Source: CAKAHY01 sp963522175
Lineage (GTDB): Bacteria > Bacillota > Clostridia > Lachnospirales > Lachnospiraceae
Reading direction: 5' to 3'
Assembly (NCBI GenBank): GCA_963522175.1
Contig: CAUQXC010000007.1
Coordinates: 62,001 to 126,000 of the forward strand
Length of the DNA stretch: 64,000 nucleotides
Shown: in pieces, positions 17,056 to 26,048 of the stretch
Layout of the letters: the number at the start of each line of letters is the position of its first letter
Position numbering within the stretch: the first letter of the stretch is position 1
Program-made: the position numbers and the translations under genes
The notes under the pieces: model-generated
The model's input: only the letters and a program-made list of their open reading frames with translations
Told to the model about the DNA's origin: nothing
The model's database searches: none

Positions 17056-17082
17056 ATAACCACCGGCTAAGCCGATGGTTAT
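17056..17082 (-). terminator. Terminator of the RyR-TIR-AlkC operon
   Basis: ATAACCA (17056-17062) pairs with TGGTTAT (17076-17082), with an inner CGGC/GCCG stem and one mismatch between them. On the minus strand a TTTTT run follows. It lies 31 bases beyond the stop of the AlkC-like gene. Confidence 0.8.
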
Positions 17083-17112
17083 GATTTTGTTTTAATTGTT
17101 TCAAAGGCACTC

Positions 17113-17859
17113 CTATGCCTCTTTCTTATCCTTTGTCCTTGAGCCGTGCTTTATAATCCATTCACATGACTTCGAACTGCAATCTTTTTTCCACTTCGAT
17201 ATAATGTAATCAAATTTTTCGAGGTCTTCTTTATATAAATCGTTTAAATTATTTGCAACACTTTTTTGAATCGCTTTATCCGTATCATCTCTCAAATTTT
17301 CCAATACATCTAAGTAATAATCAAAATAATCCAAAGCTATCCTTGATTTCTTCGCCCAAGGTAAGCGCATCCTGATGCACTCGGAAGCAAGCCGCCTTAC
17401 TCTCGGATTTTCATCCAAACTCCACTCCTTCAATAAGATAAGAGTCTCTTCCGGCTTATATTCAATAAGGGGTCTCATGCAATATTCCGATGTAAACCTC
17501 TTGGTAAGCTCTTTGGAAAACCTGATACTCTCATCATAATCCTCCGTGCCGTATAATTCAACGTATCTGCCCAGCGGCCATAGCCTCCAACCTTCGGAAA
17601 ACGCACCCATGGTACCTTCCAACTCTTCTCCGAGCAGCTTGTAAAATATGCCCAGAGTATCTTTATACGACTTTTTTATGCACTTTTTAAGGGCTTTCGC
17701 TATCAGGCTTTGTCTGTCTCCGAATTCAAGCTTTTCAAGGTCTTTTGTGGCACAGTCGATAAAGGCTTTCATATCAAAATTCTTATCGTACAAAAGCAGA
17801 TCCTTTGCAAGCTCATGCACATATTCCTTATCATAATACTCTTTCAGCTTTTTAGCCAT
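17113..17859 (-). CDS. AlkC-like DNA alkylation repair / HEAT-repeat protein
   Basis: A 248-residue all-helical protein with the motif set of the AlkC branch of the AlkD superfamily: GWRLWPLGRYVELYG (90-104), MRPLIEY (128-134), NPRVRRLASE (151-160) and LPWA (166-169). Characterised AlkC enzymes are glycosylases removing 3-methyladenine and related alkyl bases. A short charged tail ends the protein. It is third in the operon behind the TrkA-RyR and TIR-WD40 genes (23-base gap, RBS GGAAGGAG). That context is unexpected for a repair enzyme; it might be a DNA-sensing or repair part of the cassette, or only co-transcribed. The family call is firm, the activity inferred. Confidence 0.8.
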   Translation of the reverse strand: MAKKLKEYYDKEYVHELAKDLLLYDKNFDMKAFIDCATKDLEKLEFGDRQSLIAKALKKCIKKSYKDTLGIFYKLLGEELEGTMGAFSEGWRLWPLGRYVELYGTEDYDESIRFSKELTKRFTSEYCMRPLIEYKPEETLILLKEWSLDENPRVRRLASECIRMRLPWAKKSRIALDYFDYYLDVLENLRDDTDKAIQKSVANNLNDLYKEDLEKFDYIISKWKKDCSSKSCEWIIKHGSRTKDKKEA

Positions 17860-17882
17860 TTTGTCTACTCCTTCCGTAAAAA

Positions 17883-20800
17883 TTATTTACCGCTTATACC
17901 GATTTGAACCTTTTCTTCTTCCGAAAGCACTCTGCCCGAAACAATCCTCTTTATTTCCTGAGATACCTCTTCTTCACTAAGTATGTTGTACACTCCGGAT
18001 GCTATATAATACTTGGAATCCTTATTTTCGTTATCCACTTTTACATAGTACTTCCGGTCTATAGCTATCTGCTTGCCGTCAGGAGAGATATGGCCGTTAA
18101 CATTGTAGTCCTTCACCGACGGATTAAGCGTCATCATGAGTCTGCCCGTCGAAAAATTCACCACATAACATTTTCTGTCCGTTTCATTATTCCTTATCAT
18201 CACCAATATATCGGCATTTTCATTATATAGGTTTATATCATAAAAGCTAAGGGCTGTCTGTCTGCATGCCTCGTCCATTTCCCATGTTCTGAGTCCCTCT
18301 TTACTGCTCCAGTCAAAGGCGGTGTTATTTTGTATTCCTTTTAATTTTATCTCATCACCTTCGTTTTGAACATTTACAACCTCTCCCGCAACATCGTCTA
18401 TGTGTTGATTTGTCTCAAGATTATATACCGAAGCTATACCTGCAAATCTGTTTATAACAAGAATTTTTGAGTCTTTCGATACTTTTATATCTCCCGATTC
18501 ATCTTTTATATTGTCGTAACTTTTTAGCTGCTTAAGGTCCTCGGTATCATATATTTTCAGTCCTTCCACATTATCCAGTACCAATATTTGCTTTGAATCG
18601 TTTGTAAAAGCGAATGATGCCGAGCTTATGTTTAAGCTTATCTGTCTTCTCTCATTCTTCTCAATATCGTACAAGTTTAATACGGGTTTTGATGTCCTTG
18701 ACTGGCTGTCTTCCACCAGCCCTATATACGCATAATATCTGCCGTCATTTGATAACTTATTATATTTGGAATTAGACATATTGCCGTATGTGGTAGCTCC
18801 TTCGGGTGTGATTTTTTTACCGCTTTTTCCGTTATCACCCGAAATTTCAAAATCTTTTCCATCAAACAAAAGCATCTGCGAAAAATCATCGGACTTTCCC
18901 ATTATTCTTGCGTTTAAGGGCTCTGATGAAATCCTTGAAGTTAAATCAATTATCTTTATTGTTTGACTTTCATGTGAATTCGCCAGTATCTTACTTCCGT
19001 CCTTAAGAAATATAAATTCTATAGGTATGCCTCCTCCATAACTTAAGTTATCCTCCACCATGAACTTATCCCTCCATATGGAGTACCTTCCGTTCTCTCC
19101 GAAACCTACTATGGTGTTTGTATTGTAGTTATACGTAAAATACTTCATATTGAGGTCCGTAAAATATATTTTATCCGTTATTTCACCGGTATTTCCGTCG
19201 AGCAGATATATTTGAGCATTCGACTTAACAACAATTTTGTTACCGTCTTCACTCTCGGATATTATCTTTGAATCGGCGGTATTAATATATATCTCCTGCT
19301 TGAATATTTCCTGCTTATCCTCAATCGAAATCTTTATTATCTCGGCATCCGTCAACAATATCAGGCTTTTACCGTCGGCGGAATAATTTGCCGCCCTGTA
19401 AGGCTTGTCGTACTGCGCCTCATCTATACCCTCTATTTTTAACCTTGGAATAATGTCTATTATACTGCCGTCCTTTAAGCTTCTTCTTGTAAGCTGTTCT
19501 TCGGTATTGGCACTTAAAACCGTAAGAATTTCGCTCGCATCATCTTTTATATCGGCATATTTTACCTGCCCCTTAATGACAAGCTCCGCCTCTTTTTGCC
19601 ATGTGGCGGCATCATAAACATAAAAAACTGTATCGTTGTTGGTAAAAGTCGCATAAAACAGCTTTGTGCCATCCTTGGAGAATCTGGTGAGCATCGGCAC
19701 ACCCTCTATTTCAAGCTTAACTTTCTCCTCACCGGTTTCAAAATCATATATAATGCAGGTGTTGTCAAAAGAAGATGATGCCAAATATTTACCGTCCTTT
19801 GAAAAAGCCACAAATTTAACCTGCTGACTGTGTCCTGAAAATCTTTTTAAAACCTCTCCGTTTTCCACACTTGCCACTGCGGTCTCATTATTGTCAAGCC
19901 CGTAAGCTACATATTTTTCATCTTCACTTACAGCCATATATGTAAATTTATTTTTAGTAGATATTGCAGTCAAGGGAGAAGCTCCGTTATGATATACGGT
20001 GTCATTTAGTATAGATAATCTTTCCGCATTTAAAGAATCATAATCTTTCATGTTCTTATTTATAGGCTTCATCGCTTCCTCGGCTACCAATACCGCCTTT
20101 ATATAATCGCCCTCCTTTAAAAAATCTTTGGAGGTTTTCATCAATATTCTGGAATTTGACTGCACCGCTTCCTGCCTTGCGCTCTCGGCTTTTTGATAAG
20201 CTCTTGTCATAAATATTCCGAATATTAAAAATATTGCTCCGAATAAGGACGAAGCGGATAAAATCAGCCTGTTCTTTCTTTCCTTATCTCTTTGCTTAAG
20301 GTCTCCGAAGCTGCAACCGAGAATAGTCGCCATTATCCTGTACTTCTCGATTTTTAATATATTTAGGGACTGCTTTGTAAGCTCTTTAAGCTTTTGGCTG
20401 TTTTCGCTTTGAAGCTTTTCATAGCCCTCAAAATCCGCCTTCAATACCGCCGCGGGTCTTATATCTGCAGCAAGTATATCCTGTAAGCTTTCGTCATCCT
20501 GCTTTTTAAGCGCCTTAAGCGCCTTCGGAAAAGCTTCCCCGACCTCTCCTTCTATCAATACTGGGATTATCCTCTCGTCTCCGTGCAGGCTTCTGAATAT
20601 TTCCACCTCTTTTTCACACCATTCCGACAAGGGTGTTCTTTTTGAGCCTATAACAATAAGATACCTGCTTGTTGCAAGTGCGGCTTTTATGGATGTATCA
20701 AGATCCTTTACGCTAAGCTCCTCCCTGTCACGAAACACCCTGAATGTAGGTTTTTTTCCGTTCCGATAAAACTCCTTGGGGGGATTGAAGCTTTCTATCA

Positions 20801-20948
20801 TTCGATGCACCTGTTTTGCTATGCTTTGATCCGGCTCCACATGCCTGTAGCTTATAAAGGCATCGTATTTATAGCTTTTTTCAGCGTACTCGTCAGCCGC
20901 TTTTTGCATTTCATCGAATTGTGTTCCATGTCTTTGTTGGTTTTCCAT
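17883..20948 (-). CDS. TIR domain-transmembrane-WD40 repeat protein
   Basis: A 1021-residue protein. Residues about 26-170 form a TIR domain (KYDAFISYRHVEPDQ, then FRVFRDREELSV, then SEWCEKEVEIF, in which E114 aligns with the catalytic Glu of TIR NADases). A linker of about 50 residues leads to one membrane helix (about 227-248) and then a long beta-propeller-like region (about 300-1010) with WD40 blades such as VKFVAFSKDGKYLASSSFDN followed by CIIYDFETGEE. TIR proteins of this kind cleave NAD+ or build signalling nucleotides. The propeller, on the other side of the membrane or in the cytoplasm depending on topology, would sense a ligand. It starts two bases after the TrkA-RyR gene, so the two are translationally coupled. 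Confidence 0.88.
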   Translation of the reverse strand: MENQQRHGTQFDEMQKAADEYAEKSYKYDAFISYRHVEPDQSIAKQVHRMIESFNPPKEFYRNGKKPTFRVFRDREELSVKDLDTSIKAALATSRYLIVIGSKRTPLSEWCEKEVEIFRSLHGDERIIPVLIEGEVGEAFPKALKALKKQDDESLQDILAADIRPAAVLKADFEGYEKLQSENSQKLKELTKQSLNILKIEKYRIMATILGCSFGDLKQRDKERKNRLILSASSLFGAIFLIFGIFMTRAYQKAESARQEAVQSNSRILMKTSKDFLKEGDYIKAVLVAEEAMKPINKNMKDYDSLNAERLSILNDTVYHNGASPLTAISTKNKFTYMAVSEDEKYVAYGLDNNETAVASVENGEVLKRFSGHSQQVKFVAFSKDGKYLASSSFDNTCIIYDFETGEEKVKLEIEGVPMLTRFSKDGTKLFYATFTNNDTVFYVYDAATWQKEAELVIKGQVKYADIKDDASEILTVLSANTEEQLTRRSLKDGSIIDIIPRLKIEGIDEAQYDKPYRAANYSADGKSLILLTDAEIIKISIEDKQEIFKQEIYINTADSKIISESEDGNKIVVKSNAQIYLLDGNTGEITDKIYFTDLNMKYFTYNYNTNTIVGFGENGRYSIWRDKFMVEDNLSYGGGIPIEFIFLKDGSKILANSHESQTIKIIDLTSRISSEPLNARIMGKSDDFSQMLLFDGKDFEISGDNGKSGKKITPEGATTYGNMSNSKYNKLSNDGRYYAYIGLVEDSQSRTSKPVLNLYDIEKNERRQISLNISSASFAFTNDSKQILVLDNVEGLKIYDTEDLKQLKSYDNIKDESGDIKVSKDSKILVINRFAGIASVYNLETNQHIDDVAGEVVNVQNEGDEIKLKGIQNNTAFDWSSKEGLRTWEMDEACRQTALSFYDINLYNENADILVMIRNNETDRKCYVVNFSTGRLMMTLNPSVKDYNVNGHISPDGKQIAIDRKYYVKVDNENKDSKYYIASGVYNILSEEEVSQEIKRIVSGRVLSEEEKVQIGISGK

Positions 20949-20950
20949 TT

Positions 20951-22810
20951 TTATTTCTCCTTTTGGAAAAGAGCGAATACCGATAGTAAATCATATTCAG
21001 GGTGGCAGACCTCAAATTTATCTCCTATTACTATTTTCCAATCATCTATAAGGCAAGGATGAGTTTTCAAATTTTCATCCTTTTTTTCGCCGTATTTAAA
21101 GTTCATGGCATAATAACTGTTACACCATCTTTTATGCTCCAATCTTGACAGAAAATCAAGTACGGCATTGTCGTTCAGATATTGTCTGAAGCCTCTCTTG
21201 AACTCTTCTCTGTTATCCTTTCCTATCTCCTGCAGCTTCATAAACTCTTCAAATTTTTCATCCAAATAAGACCTTATCTCCTCGTCCGATTTATCACAAA
21301 AGATTTTTCTGATTATTTCTTCCTTCATCCCTGCATGTGATGCCGACAATCTTGAAGAAGTCTTTTTCACATAGGAGAGCTCATTCCACTTTTGCCCTTC
21401 TCCCATACCCGCCATAGACGAAGACTCGTTATAGCTGTCATTAAATCTTTTGGCACGATTGTCAAGAGACGTGTTTATGATGATATCTTCCGTCATAATT
21501 TCCGAAACATCGCCGAAAACCCTTATTTTATCCTTATCTTTCGGTAGTATATAGCTCAAATCTATATTTGATACATTTCTTATTATCTTAGGTACATTTT
21601 TAAAATATAGGTCTAAAAGCTTAAGCGCCTTAAGGTTTTGAACCGCATTTTCATTCATAAGAAAAATCAAAGACAAATCGCTGTCATCTTCTATACTTTT
21701 AAAATATTCCCGTAACGAATTTTTTTCAAATCCGATATTGACGCTTTCAATATCCAGACATTTTTTCAGCCCCTCATTGTTAAATAGGAGTTCGTCCATA
21801 TATTGTTTAGCATCCGCATCTATTATACTGACCTTGGTATTAGTCTCGGAGGAGCTTGTCATATCATTTGAAATATGTTTAAGTAAGGTAAGGGTAAGCT
21901 CGTTTACCCCCATTATTAAGATGTGAAACTTTTTTATATTTTTATCTATCAGCTCTGCAATAGGCTCTTCTTTTATATGCGAAAGCCCCTCCAAGCCGTC
22001 CGAAACACTTTGACTTACACATTTATCCGACAAAAGCATTCTTACGGTCAAATCCGTTTTGTCAAAATGTACCGTATCTATATTTTTAAGCTTTTCTTCT
22101 CTTTTTCTTTCAAGGCCTATCATATCCTCAATATAGGAAGATACGGTCTTTGACTCACACTTTACATAGCAGGTGATATGTCTTTGAGGTTTAATTCTTT
22201 TGATAATATTCGTATACAAGGCATAGTTTTCCAAATCAACATCGGAGCAGAAAAACATATATTTCACGTTATTGATATTTAAAGAGCTCAAAAGCTCGTT
22301 TATCTCGTTTCTTCCGCTTCTTTCAAAATCCATCTGATATGTGGCTATACCCTTTTTCTCATATTTACTCTTTAAATTCTCATCTAAAAAACTCTTTGAG
22401 ATGAGAGAGATTTTGTAAGGATCCTTCCTGTTTGTCAAATTATTTATAAGCGTCTCTCCGATAAGACTGTTCTCAAAAACAAGAACATGCTTCCCGCTCA
22501 TTTTATTAAAAAGTATATTCTTAAAATGAAGCAGGGTATTGGAAATCTTAATAAACACAAAGGTAGATGTGAGTATAGGCGCAAGCCACTTTGCCACCTC
22601 ATATAAAATATCCGTGCTGTCTTCCGGAGATATGGGCGACACGAATAAAAACAGCTTTATAGTACCGTACAAGACCGCGGAAATCAGCTGAAACGGATTA
22701 TCTATCCTGACCCTGTAATATTGATAAAGCCCCTGCATGCCGAAAAACAGTGTTGCTATAAATAAAATAAGATATATTTTTCTCTTGTAGTAAGTTTTGT
22801 TTTCTCCCAT
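20951..22810 (-). CDS. Membrane TrkA-N/RCK-like protein with C-terminal RyR domain
   Basis: A 619-residue protein with three N-terminal hydrophobic helices (about 12-31, 42-62, 75-95) and two Rossmann-like nucleotide-binding units (starting KHVLVFENSLIGETLINNL near 107 and KFHILIMGVNELTLTLL near 294), as in RCK/TrkA regulatory subunits. It ends in a RyR domain (about 448-600) with the hallmark RLEHKRWCNSYYAMNFKYG and THPCLIDDW. RyR repeats are named after ryanodine receptors and occur in bacterial conflict and signalling proteins. The architecture suggests a ligand-gated membrane protein, possibly a channel, but there is no recognisable pore signature. It leads the operon with the TIR-WD40 gene. 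Confidence 0.8.
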   Translation of the reverse strand: MGENKTYYKRKIYLILFIATLFFGMQGLYQYYRVRIDNPFQLISAVLYGTIKLFLFVSPISPEDSTDILYEVAKWLAPILTSTFVFIKISNTLLHFKNILFNKMSGKHVLVFENSLIGETLINNLTNRKDPYKISLISKSFLDENLKSKYEKKGIATYQMDFERSGRNEINELLSSLNINNVKYMFFCSDVDLENYALYTNIIKRIKPQRHITCYVKCESKTVSSYIEDMIGLERKREEKLKNIDTVHFDKTDLTVRMLLSDKCVSQSVSDGLEGLSHIKEEPIAELIDKNIKKFHILIMGVNELTLTLLKHISNDMTSSSETNTKVSIIDADAKQYMDELLFNNEGLKKCLDIESVNIGFEKNSLREYFKSIEDDSDLSLIFLMNENAVQNLKALKLLDLYFKNVPKIIRNVSNIDLSYILPKDKDKIRVFGDVSEIMTEDIIINTSLDNRAKRFNDSYNESSSMAGMGEGQKWNELSYVKKTSSRLSASHAGMKEEIIRKIFCDKSDEEIRSYLDEKFEEFMKLQEIGKDNREEFKRGFRQYLNDNAVLDFLSRLEHKRWCNSYYAMNFKYGEKKDENLKTHPCLIDDWKIVIGDKFEVCHPEYDLLSVFALFQKEK

Positions 22811-22854
22811 ATTTCCACCTTCTTAAACTATATAAAATCCTTTTTAATAATCAC

Positions 22855-22883
22855 ATCTTACCAAATGAACAGGACTATGTTAA
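22855..22883 (-). promoter_or_regulatory. Promoter of the RyR-TIR-AlkC operon
   Basis: Minus strand: TTAACA (22883-22878), 17-base spacer, TAAGAT (22860-22855). A 10-bp palindrome CTTAATTAAG (22893-22902) lies just upstream of the -35. Confidence 0.55.
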
Positions 22884-22938
22884 TACATTTTCCTTAATTA
22901 AGTATTTATTGTTTCTGTCAGGTAAGAGCTATACTAAA

Positions 22939-22963
22939 AAGAACCCCTTTTATAGGGGCTCTT
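22939..22963 (-). terminator. Terminator of gpmA
   Basis: AAGAACCCC (22939-22947) pairs with GGGGCTCTT (22955-22963), with one G-U pair. On the minus strand a TTTTT run follows the stem. Confidence 0.85.
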
Positions 22964-22979
22964 TTACATCATTCAAGTC

Positions 22980-23723
22980 TTATTTACTCTTTCCCTGGTT
23001 AGCTACGCTTTCCATTTTCTTCTTTAATTCTTCCTGATTTCCGAGATAATACTTCTTAAGAACCTTGAAATTATCATCAAACTCGTATACAAGAGGCACA
23101 GCCGTAGGAATATTTACTTCCATTATTTCTTCGCTGCTCATGTTATCAAAATACTTAACCAATGAACGAAGTGAGTTTCCGTGAGCCGCTATGATAACTC
23201 TTTTACCGGCTTCCATATCTTTTTTAATAACGTTCTCAAAATAAGGAACTGCTCTTTCTATTGTTTCCTTTAAACTCTCCGTATAAGGTAAAACAGCCTT
23301 ATCAACGTTTCTGTATGCAGGCTGATTTGCAGGACAACGCTCGTCATCCGGCTCCAATGCAGGCGGCATTATGTCAAAGGATCTTCTCCAAATCTTAACC
23401 TGGTCCTCACCGTATTTAGCTGCCGTTTCGGACTTGTTTAAGCCCTGCAAAGCACCGTAATGTCTTTCGTTGAGTCTCCAATCCTTTATAACCGGCAACC
23501 ACTCTCTGTCCAAACCCTCAAGAGTGTAATTAAGTGTATGTATAGCTCTCTTTAAGTAGCTTGTATAGCAAACATCAAAATCAAATCCCTCTTCCTTTAA
23601 AAGCTTACCTGCCGCTTTAGCCTCCTCAACTCCCTTTTCGGACAAGTCTACATCAGCCCAGCCTGTAAAAAGGTTTAATTTATTCCACTCACTTTCTCCA
23701 TGACGTATCAAAACTAATTTCAT
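22980..23723 (-). CDS. gpmA: 2,3-bisphosphoglycerate-dependent phosphoglycerate mutase
   Basis: Interconverts 3- and 2-phosphoglycerate in glycolysis and gluconeogenesis. The 247-residue protein has the phosphohistidine motif LIRHGESEWN (His8), RHYGALQGLNK with the catalytic Glu nearby, and the C-terminal AAHGNSLRSL. The length matches E. coli GpmA (250). The ATG at 23723 sits 9 bases after AAGGAG; an in-frame TTG two codons earlier is too close to the RBS. It is a single gene with its own terminator, and is divergent from the MsmK gene. Confidence 0.96.
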   Translation of the reverse strand: MKLVLIRHGESEWNKLNLFTGWADVDLSEKGVEEAKAAGKLLKEEGFDFDVCYTSYLKRAIHTLNYTLEGLDREWLPVIKDWRLNERHYGALQGLNKSETAAKYGEDQVKIWRRSFDIMPPALEPDDERCPANQPAYRNVDKAVLPYTESLKETIERAVPYFENVIKKDMEAGKRVIIAAHGNSLRSLVKYFDNMSSEEIMEVNIPTAVPLVYEFDDNFKVLKKYYLGNQEELKKKMESVANQGKSK

Positions 23724-23846
23724 TATCAATAACTCCTTCCTGTTACCTTTTGCTTCAAGCTATATTTTAAGAAAATAAGTAAAAAAAAGCAAGTGGATAT
23801 TGTCAAAATAACGAAATTGATACTTCATTTTTGGTTAGTGCTTACA

Positions 23847-23874
23847 TTGATATTACAGAATTTTTTGATATACT
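23847..23874 (+). promoter_or_regulatory. Promoter of the msmK-type gene
   Basis: TTGATA (23847-23852), 16-base spacer, TATACT (23869-23874), 30 bases before the start codon. Confidence 0.55.
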
Positions 23875-23904
23875 TGAACTAATAATTTTATTGGAGGTCA
23901 TATA

Positions 23905-25017
23905 ATGGCAAGTTTATCACTCAAGGGTATTGAAAAGCAGTATCCTAACGGCTTTAAGGCTGTTCATGATTTTAATTTGGAAATAGCTGATAAGGAATTT
24001 ATTATTTTCGTAGGTCCTTCAGGTTGCGGTAAGTCTACAACACTTCGTATGATTGCCGGTCTTGAAGATATTTCCGCAGGTACATTGGAAATTGACGGTA
24101 AGGTTGTTAATGATGTTGAACCTAAGGACAGAGATATCGCCATGGTTTTCCAGAACTATGCTCTTTATCCTCATATGTCGGTTTATGACAATATGGCATT
24201 CGGTCTTAAGCTCAGAAAAGTTCCTAAGGATCAAATTGACAAGCAGGTTAGAGAAGCCGCTAAGATTCTCGACCTCGAAAAACTCTTGGATCGTAAACCT
24301 AAGGCTTTGTCCGGAGGACAGAGACAGCGTGTTGCCATGGGACGTGCTATAGTAAGACACCCTAAGGTTTTCCTTATGGATGAGCCTCTTTCAAACCTTG
24401 ATGCAAAGCTCAGAGTGCAGATGCGTATCGAGATTTCAAAGCTTCACCAGAGACTCGGTTCAACCATTATCTACGTTACTCACGACCAGACGGAGGCTAT
24501 GACCCTCGGTACTCGTATCGTAGTTATGAAGGACGGTTTGGTACAGCAGGTTGATTCTCCTCAGAACCTTTACAATAAGCCATGCAATCTCTTCGTTGCA
24601 AGCTTTATCGGTTCTCCTCAGATGAACTTCCTTGATGCAACCGTAAGTGCTGAAGGCGAAGACGTTTATTTGACGGTAGGTGACTATAAGCTTAAAACTC
24701 CATTAAGCAAGGCAAAGGCTCTTAAAGATGCCGGTTATGTTGGAAAGACTGTTGTTCTCGGTGTTCGTCCTGAAGATTTACACGATGAGGAACTCTTTAT
24801 AAGCAGCTCACCTGACAGCGTTTTGGAATCTGAAATTAAGGTTTACGAGCTTCTCGGTGCGGAAGTATTCTTATACTTTGACGTAGCAGGTTCACAGATG
24901 ACCGCAAGAGTAAACCCTCGTACCACACTCAGAACAGGTGACAAAGCAAGATTTGCCATCGACATGGAAAAGATTCATGTATTTGACAAAGAGACCGAGT
25001 TGACTATTACAAATTAA
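23905..25017 (+). CDS. msmK: Stand-alone sugar-importer ATPase (MsmK/UgpC family)
   Basis: A 370-residue ABC ATPase: Walker A GPSGCGKST (37-45), signature LSGGQRQRVAMGRAI, Walker B VFLMDEPLSNLD and H-loop VTHDQTEA, with C-terminal OB/TOBE regulatory domains (about 240-370) of the CUT1 class. Family members such as MsmK energise several separate carbohydrate importers that lack their own ATPase. No permease or binding protein is near, and the gene has its own promoter and terminator, which fits a shared ATPase. RBS TGGAGG. Codon use looks cleaner than its neighbours, consistent with high expression. Confidence 0.93.
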   Translation: MASLSLKGIEKQYPNGFKAVHDFNLEIADKEFIIFVGPSGCGKSTTLRMIAGLEDISAGTLEIDGKVVNDVEPKDRDIAMVFQNYALYPHMSVYDNMAFGLKLRKVPKDQIDKQVREAAKILDLEKLLDRKPKALSGGQRQRVAMGRAIVRHPKVFLMDEPLSNLDAKLRVQMRIEISKLHQRLGSTIIYVTHDQTEAMTLGTRIVVMKDGLVQQVDSPQNLYNKPCNLFVASFIGSPQMNFLDATVSAEGEDVYLTVGDYKLKTPLSKAKALKDAGYVGKTVVLGVRPEDLHDEELFISSSPDSVLESEIKVYELLGAEVFLYFDVAGSQMTARVNPRTTLRTGDKARFAIDMEKIHVFDKETELTITN

Positions 25018-25051
25018 TAGATTGATAACTGTGCTTTTATAGCTTATAATG

Positions 25052-25080
25052 AAGGGTAGGATTTTTTTCCTACCCTTTTT
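25052..25080 (+). terminator. Terminator after msmK
   Basis: AAGGGTAGGA (25052-25061), loop of six T, TCCTACCCTT (25068-25077), followed by T-rich sequence. Confidence 0.9.
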
Positions 25081-25152
25081 ATTATGATGTAAGTGTCAGA
25101 AATTTCATTATCTTTCGACACTCGGATCGCTTTATATTTCGGAGAAAAAGAT

Positions 25153-26043
25153 ATGAGTTCACAACAGGACATTTTTAATAAACAACTTGAAAAACTTAAA
25201 AAGTTGTCCGGACTGGATATACGACTGGATACAAATCCAGATAAGATTGTTTCGGATACACAAAAAATTTCTCTTTTAATAGAGAGTCTGAAGGCTCCCG
25301 CTATAAATGAAGTTTTCAAGGAATTTTTACTTGGCGGTGAGAGCTATGATAAGATCAAACCGCGACTTGAAGGCTCCGGTATCAGAGAAAACACGGATTA
25401 CTGCCTTTTTACCGTATACATACAAAACGGTGTCGATAAAATTGTTCTTGACATACTGAAAGGTCTTTTCCCCGGTTCCAAGGATTACATTGTAAACATC
25501 GACTCACAAAGTCTTTGTATTATACATAAGCATTCCGCTGTACTTCCGAGCGAACTCGCACACAGCATAGCGGATATAATAAATACCGAAGCCATGAAAA
25601 ATGCCCTTGTTACATATTCAAATGTGGAAAATGATTTTTCAAGACTTAAAGAGCTTTATGACGAGAGCAAGCTTTGCATTGATACGGCAAGAATTTTTCA
25701 GCCCGATAGATACGTTTTTTCAAGTTCCGAACTCGGTATAGGGGGCCTATTATATGAATTACCCGTCTCCGCCTGTACAAGATTTTTAAATGAGGTGCTT
25801 ACGGATAAGTCGGCTTTTAAATTGGATGAGGACAGCTTACATACTGTCGATACGTTTTTGGCAAACAATCTCAATATAGCCGAAACCGCAAGAAGTCTCA
25901 ATATGCACAGAAATACTCTTGTCTACAGAATAGAACAGCTTGCGGGTAAAACCGGACTTGATATACGAAGCTTTGAAGGTGCCATGCTTTTTAAGCTCGC
26001 AAGCCTTATTATTTGTTACCTAAATTCAAAAGAAAGGACTTAA
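25153..26043 (+). CDS. PucR/CdaR-type transcriptional regulator
   Basis: A 296-residue protein with a degenerate GGDEF-like middle region and a C-terminal PucR helix-turn-helix (about 225-290: LNIAETARSLNMHRNTLVYRIEQL). This C-terminal HTH defines regulators such as CdaR and PucR, which usually activate catabolic genes. I chose the ATG at 25153 because GGAG lies 8 bases before it. A GTG 20 codons upstream is possible but has no binding site and overlaps the end of the preceding terminator region. It lies directly after msmK, so it could control carbohydrate genes, but the effector is unknown. Confidence 0.85.
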   Translation: MSSQQDIFNKQLEKLKKLSGLDIRLDTNPDKIVSDTQKISLLIESLKAPAINEVFKEFLLGGESYDKIKPRLEGSGIRENTDYCLFTVYIQNGVDKIVLDILKGLFPGSKDYIVNIDSQSLCIIHKHSAVLPSELAHSIADIINTEAMKNALVTYSNVENDFSRLKELYDESKLCIDTARIFQPDRYVFSSSELGIGGLLYELPVSACTRFLNEVLTDKSAFKLDEDSLHTVDTFLANNLNIAETARSLNMHRNTLVYRIEQLAGKTGLDIRSFEGAMLFKLASLIICYLNSKERT

Positions 26044-26048
26044 AATAG

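Noticed and set aside
23730..23904. Riboswitch or structured leader in the gpmA-msmK gap
   Set aside because: The 175 bases are AT-rich with only divergent promoter elements; no conserved aptamer pattern is visible.
25081..25152. GTG start at 25093 for the PucR-type gene
   Set aside because: It has no ribosome binding site and lies at the tail of the msmK terminator; the ATG at 25153 has GGAG at the right distance.
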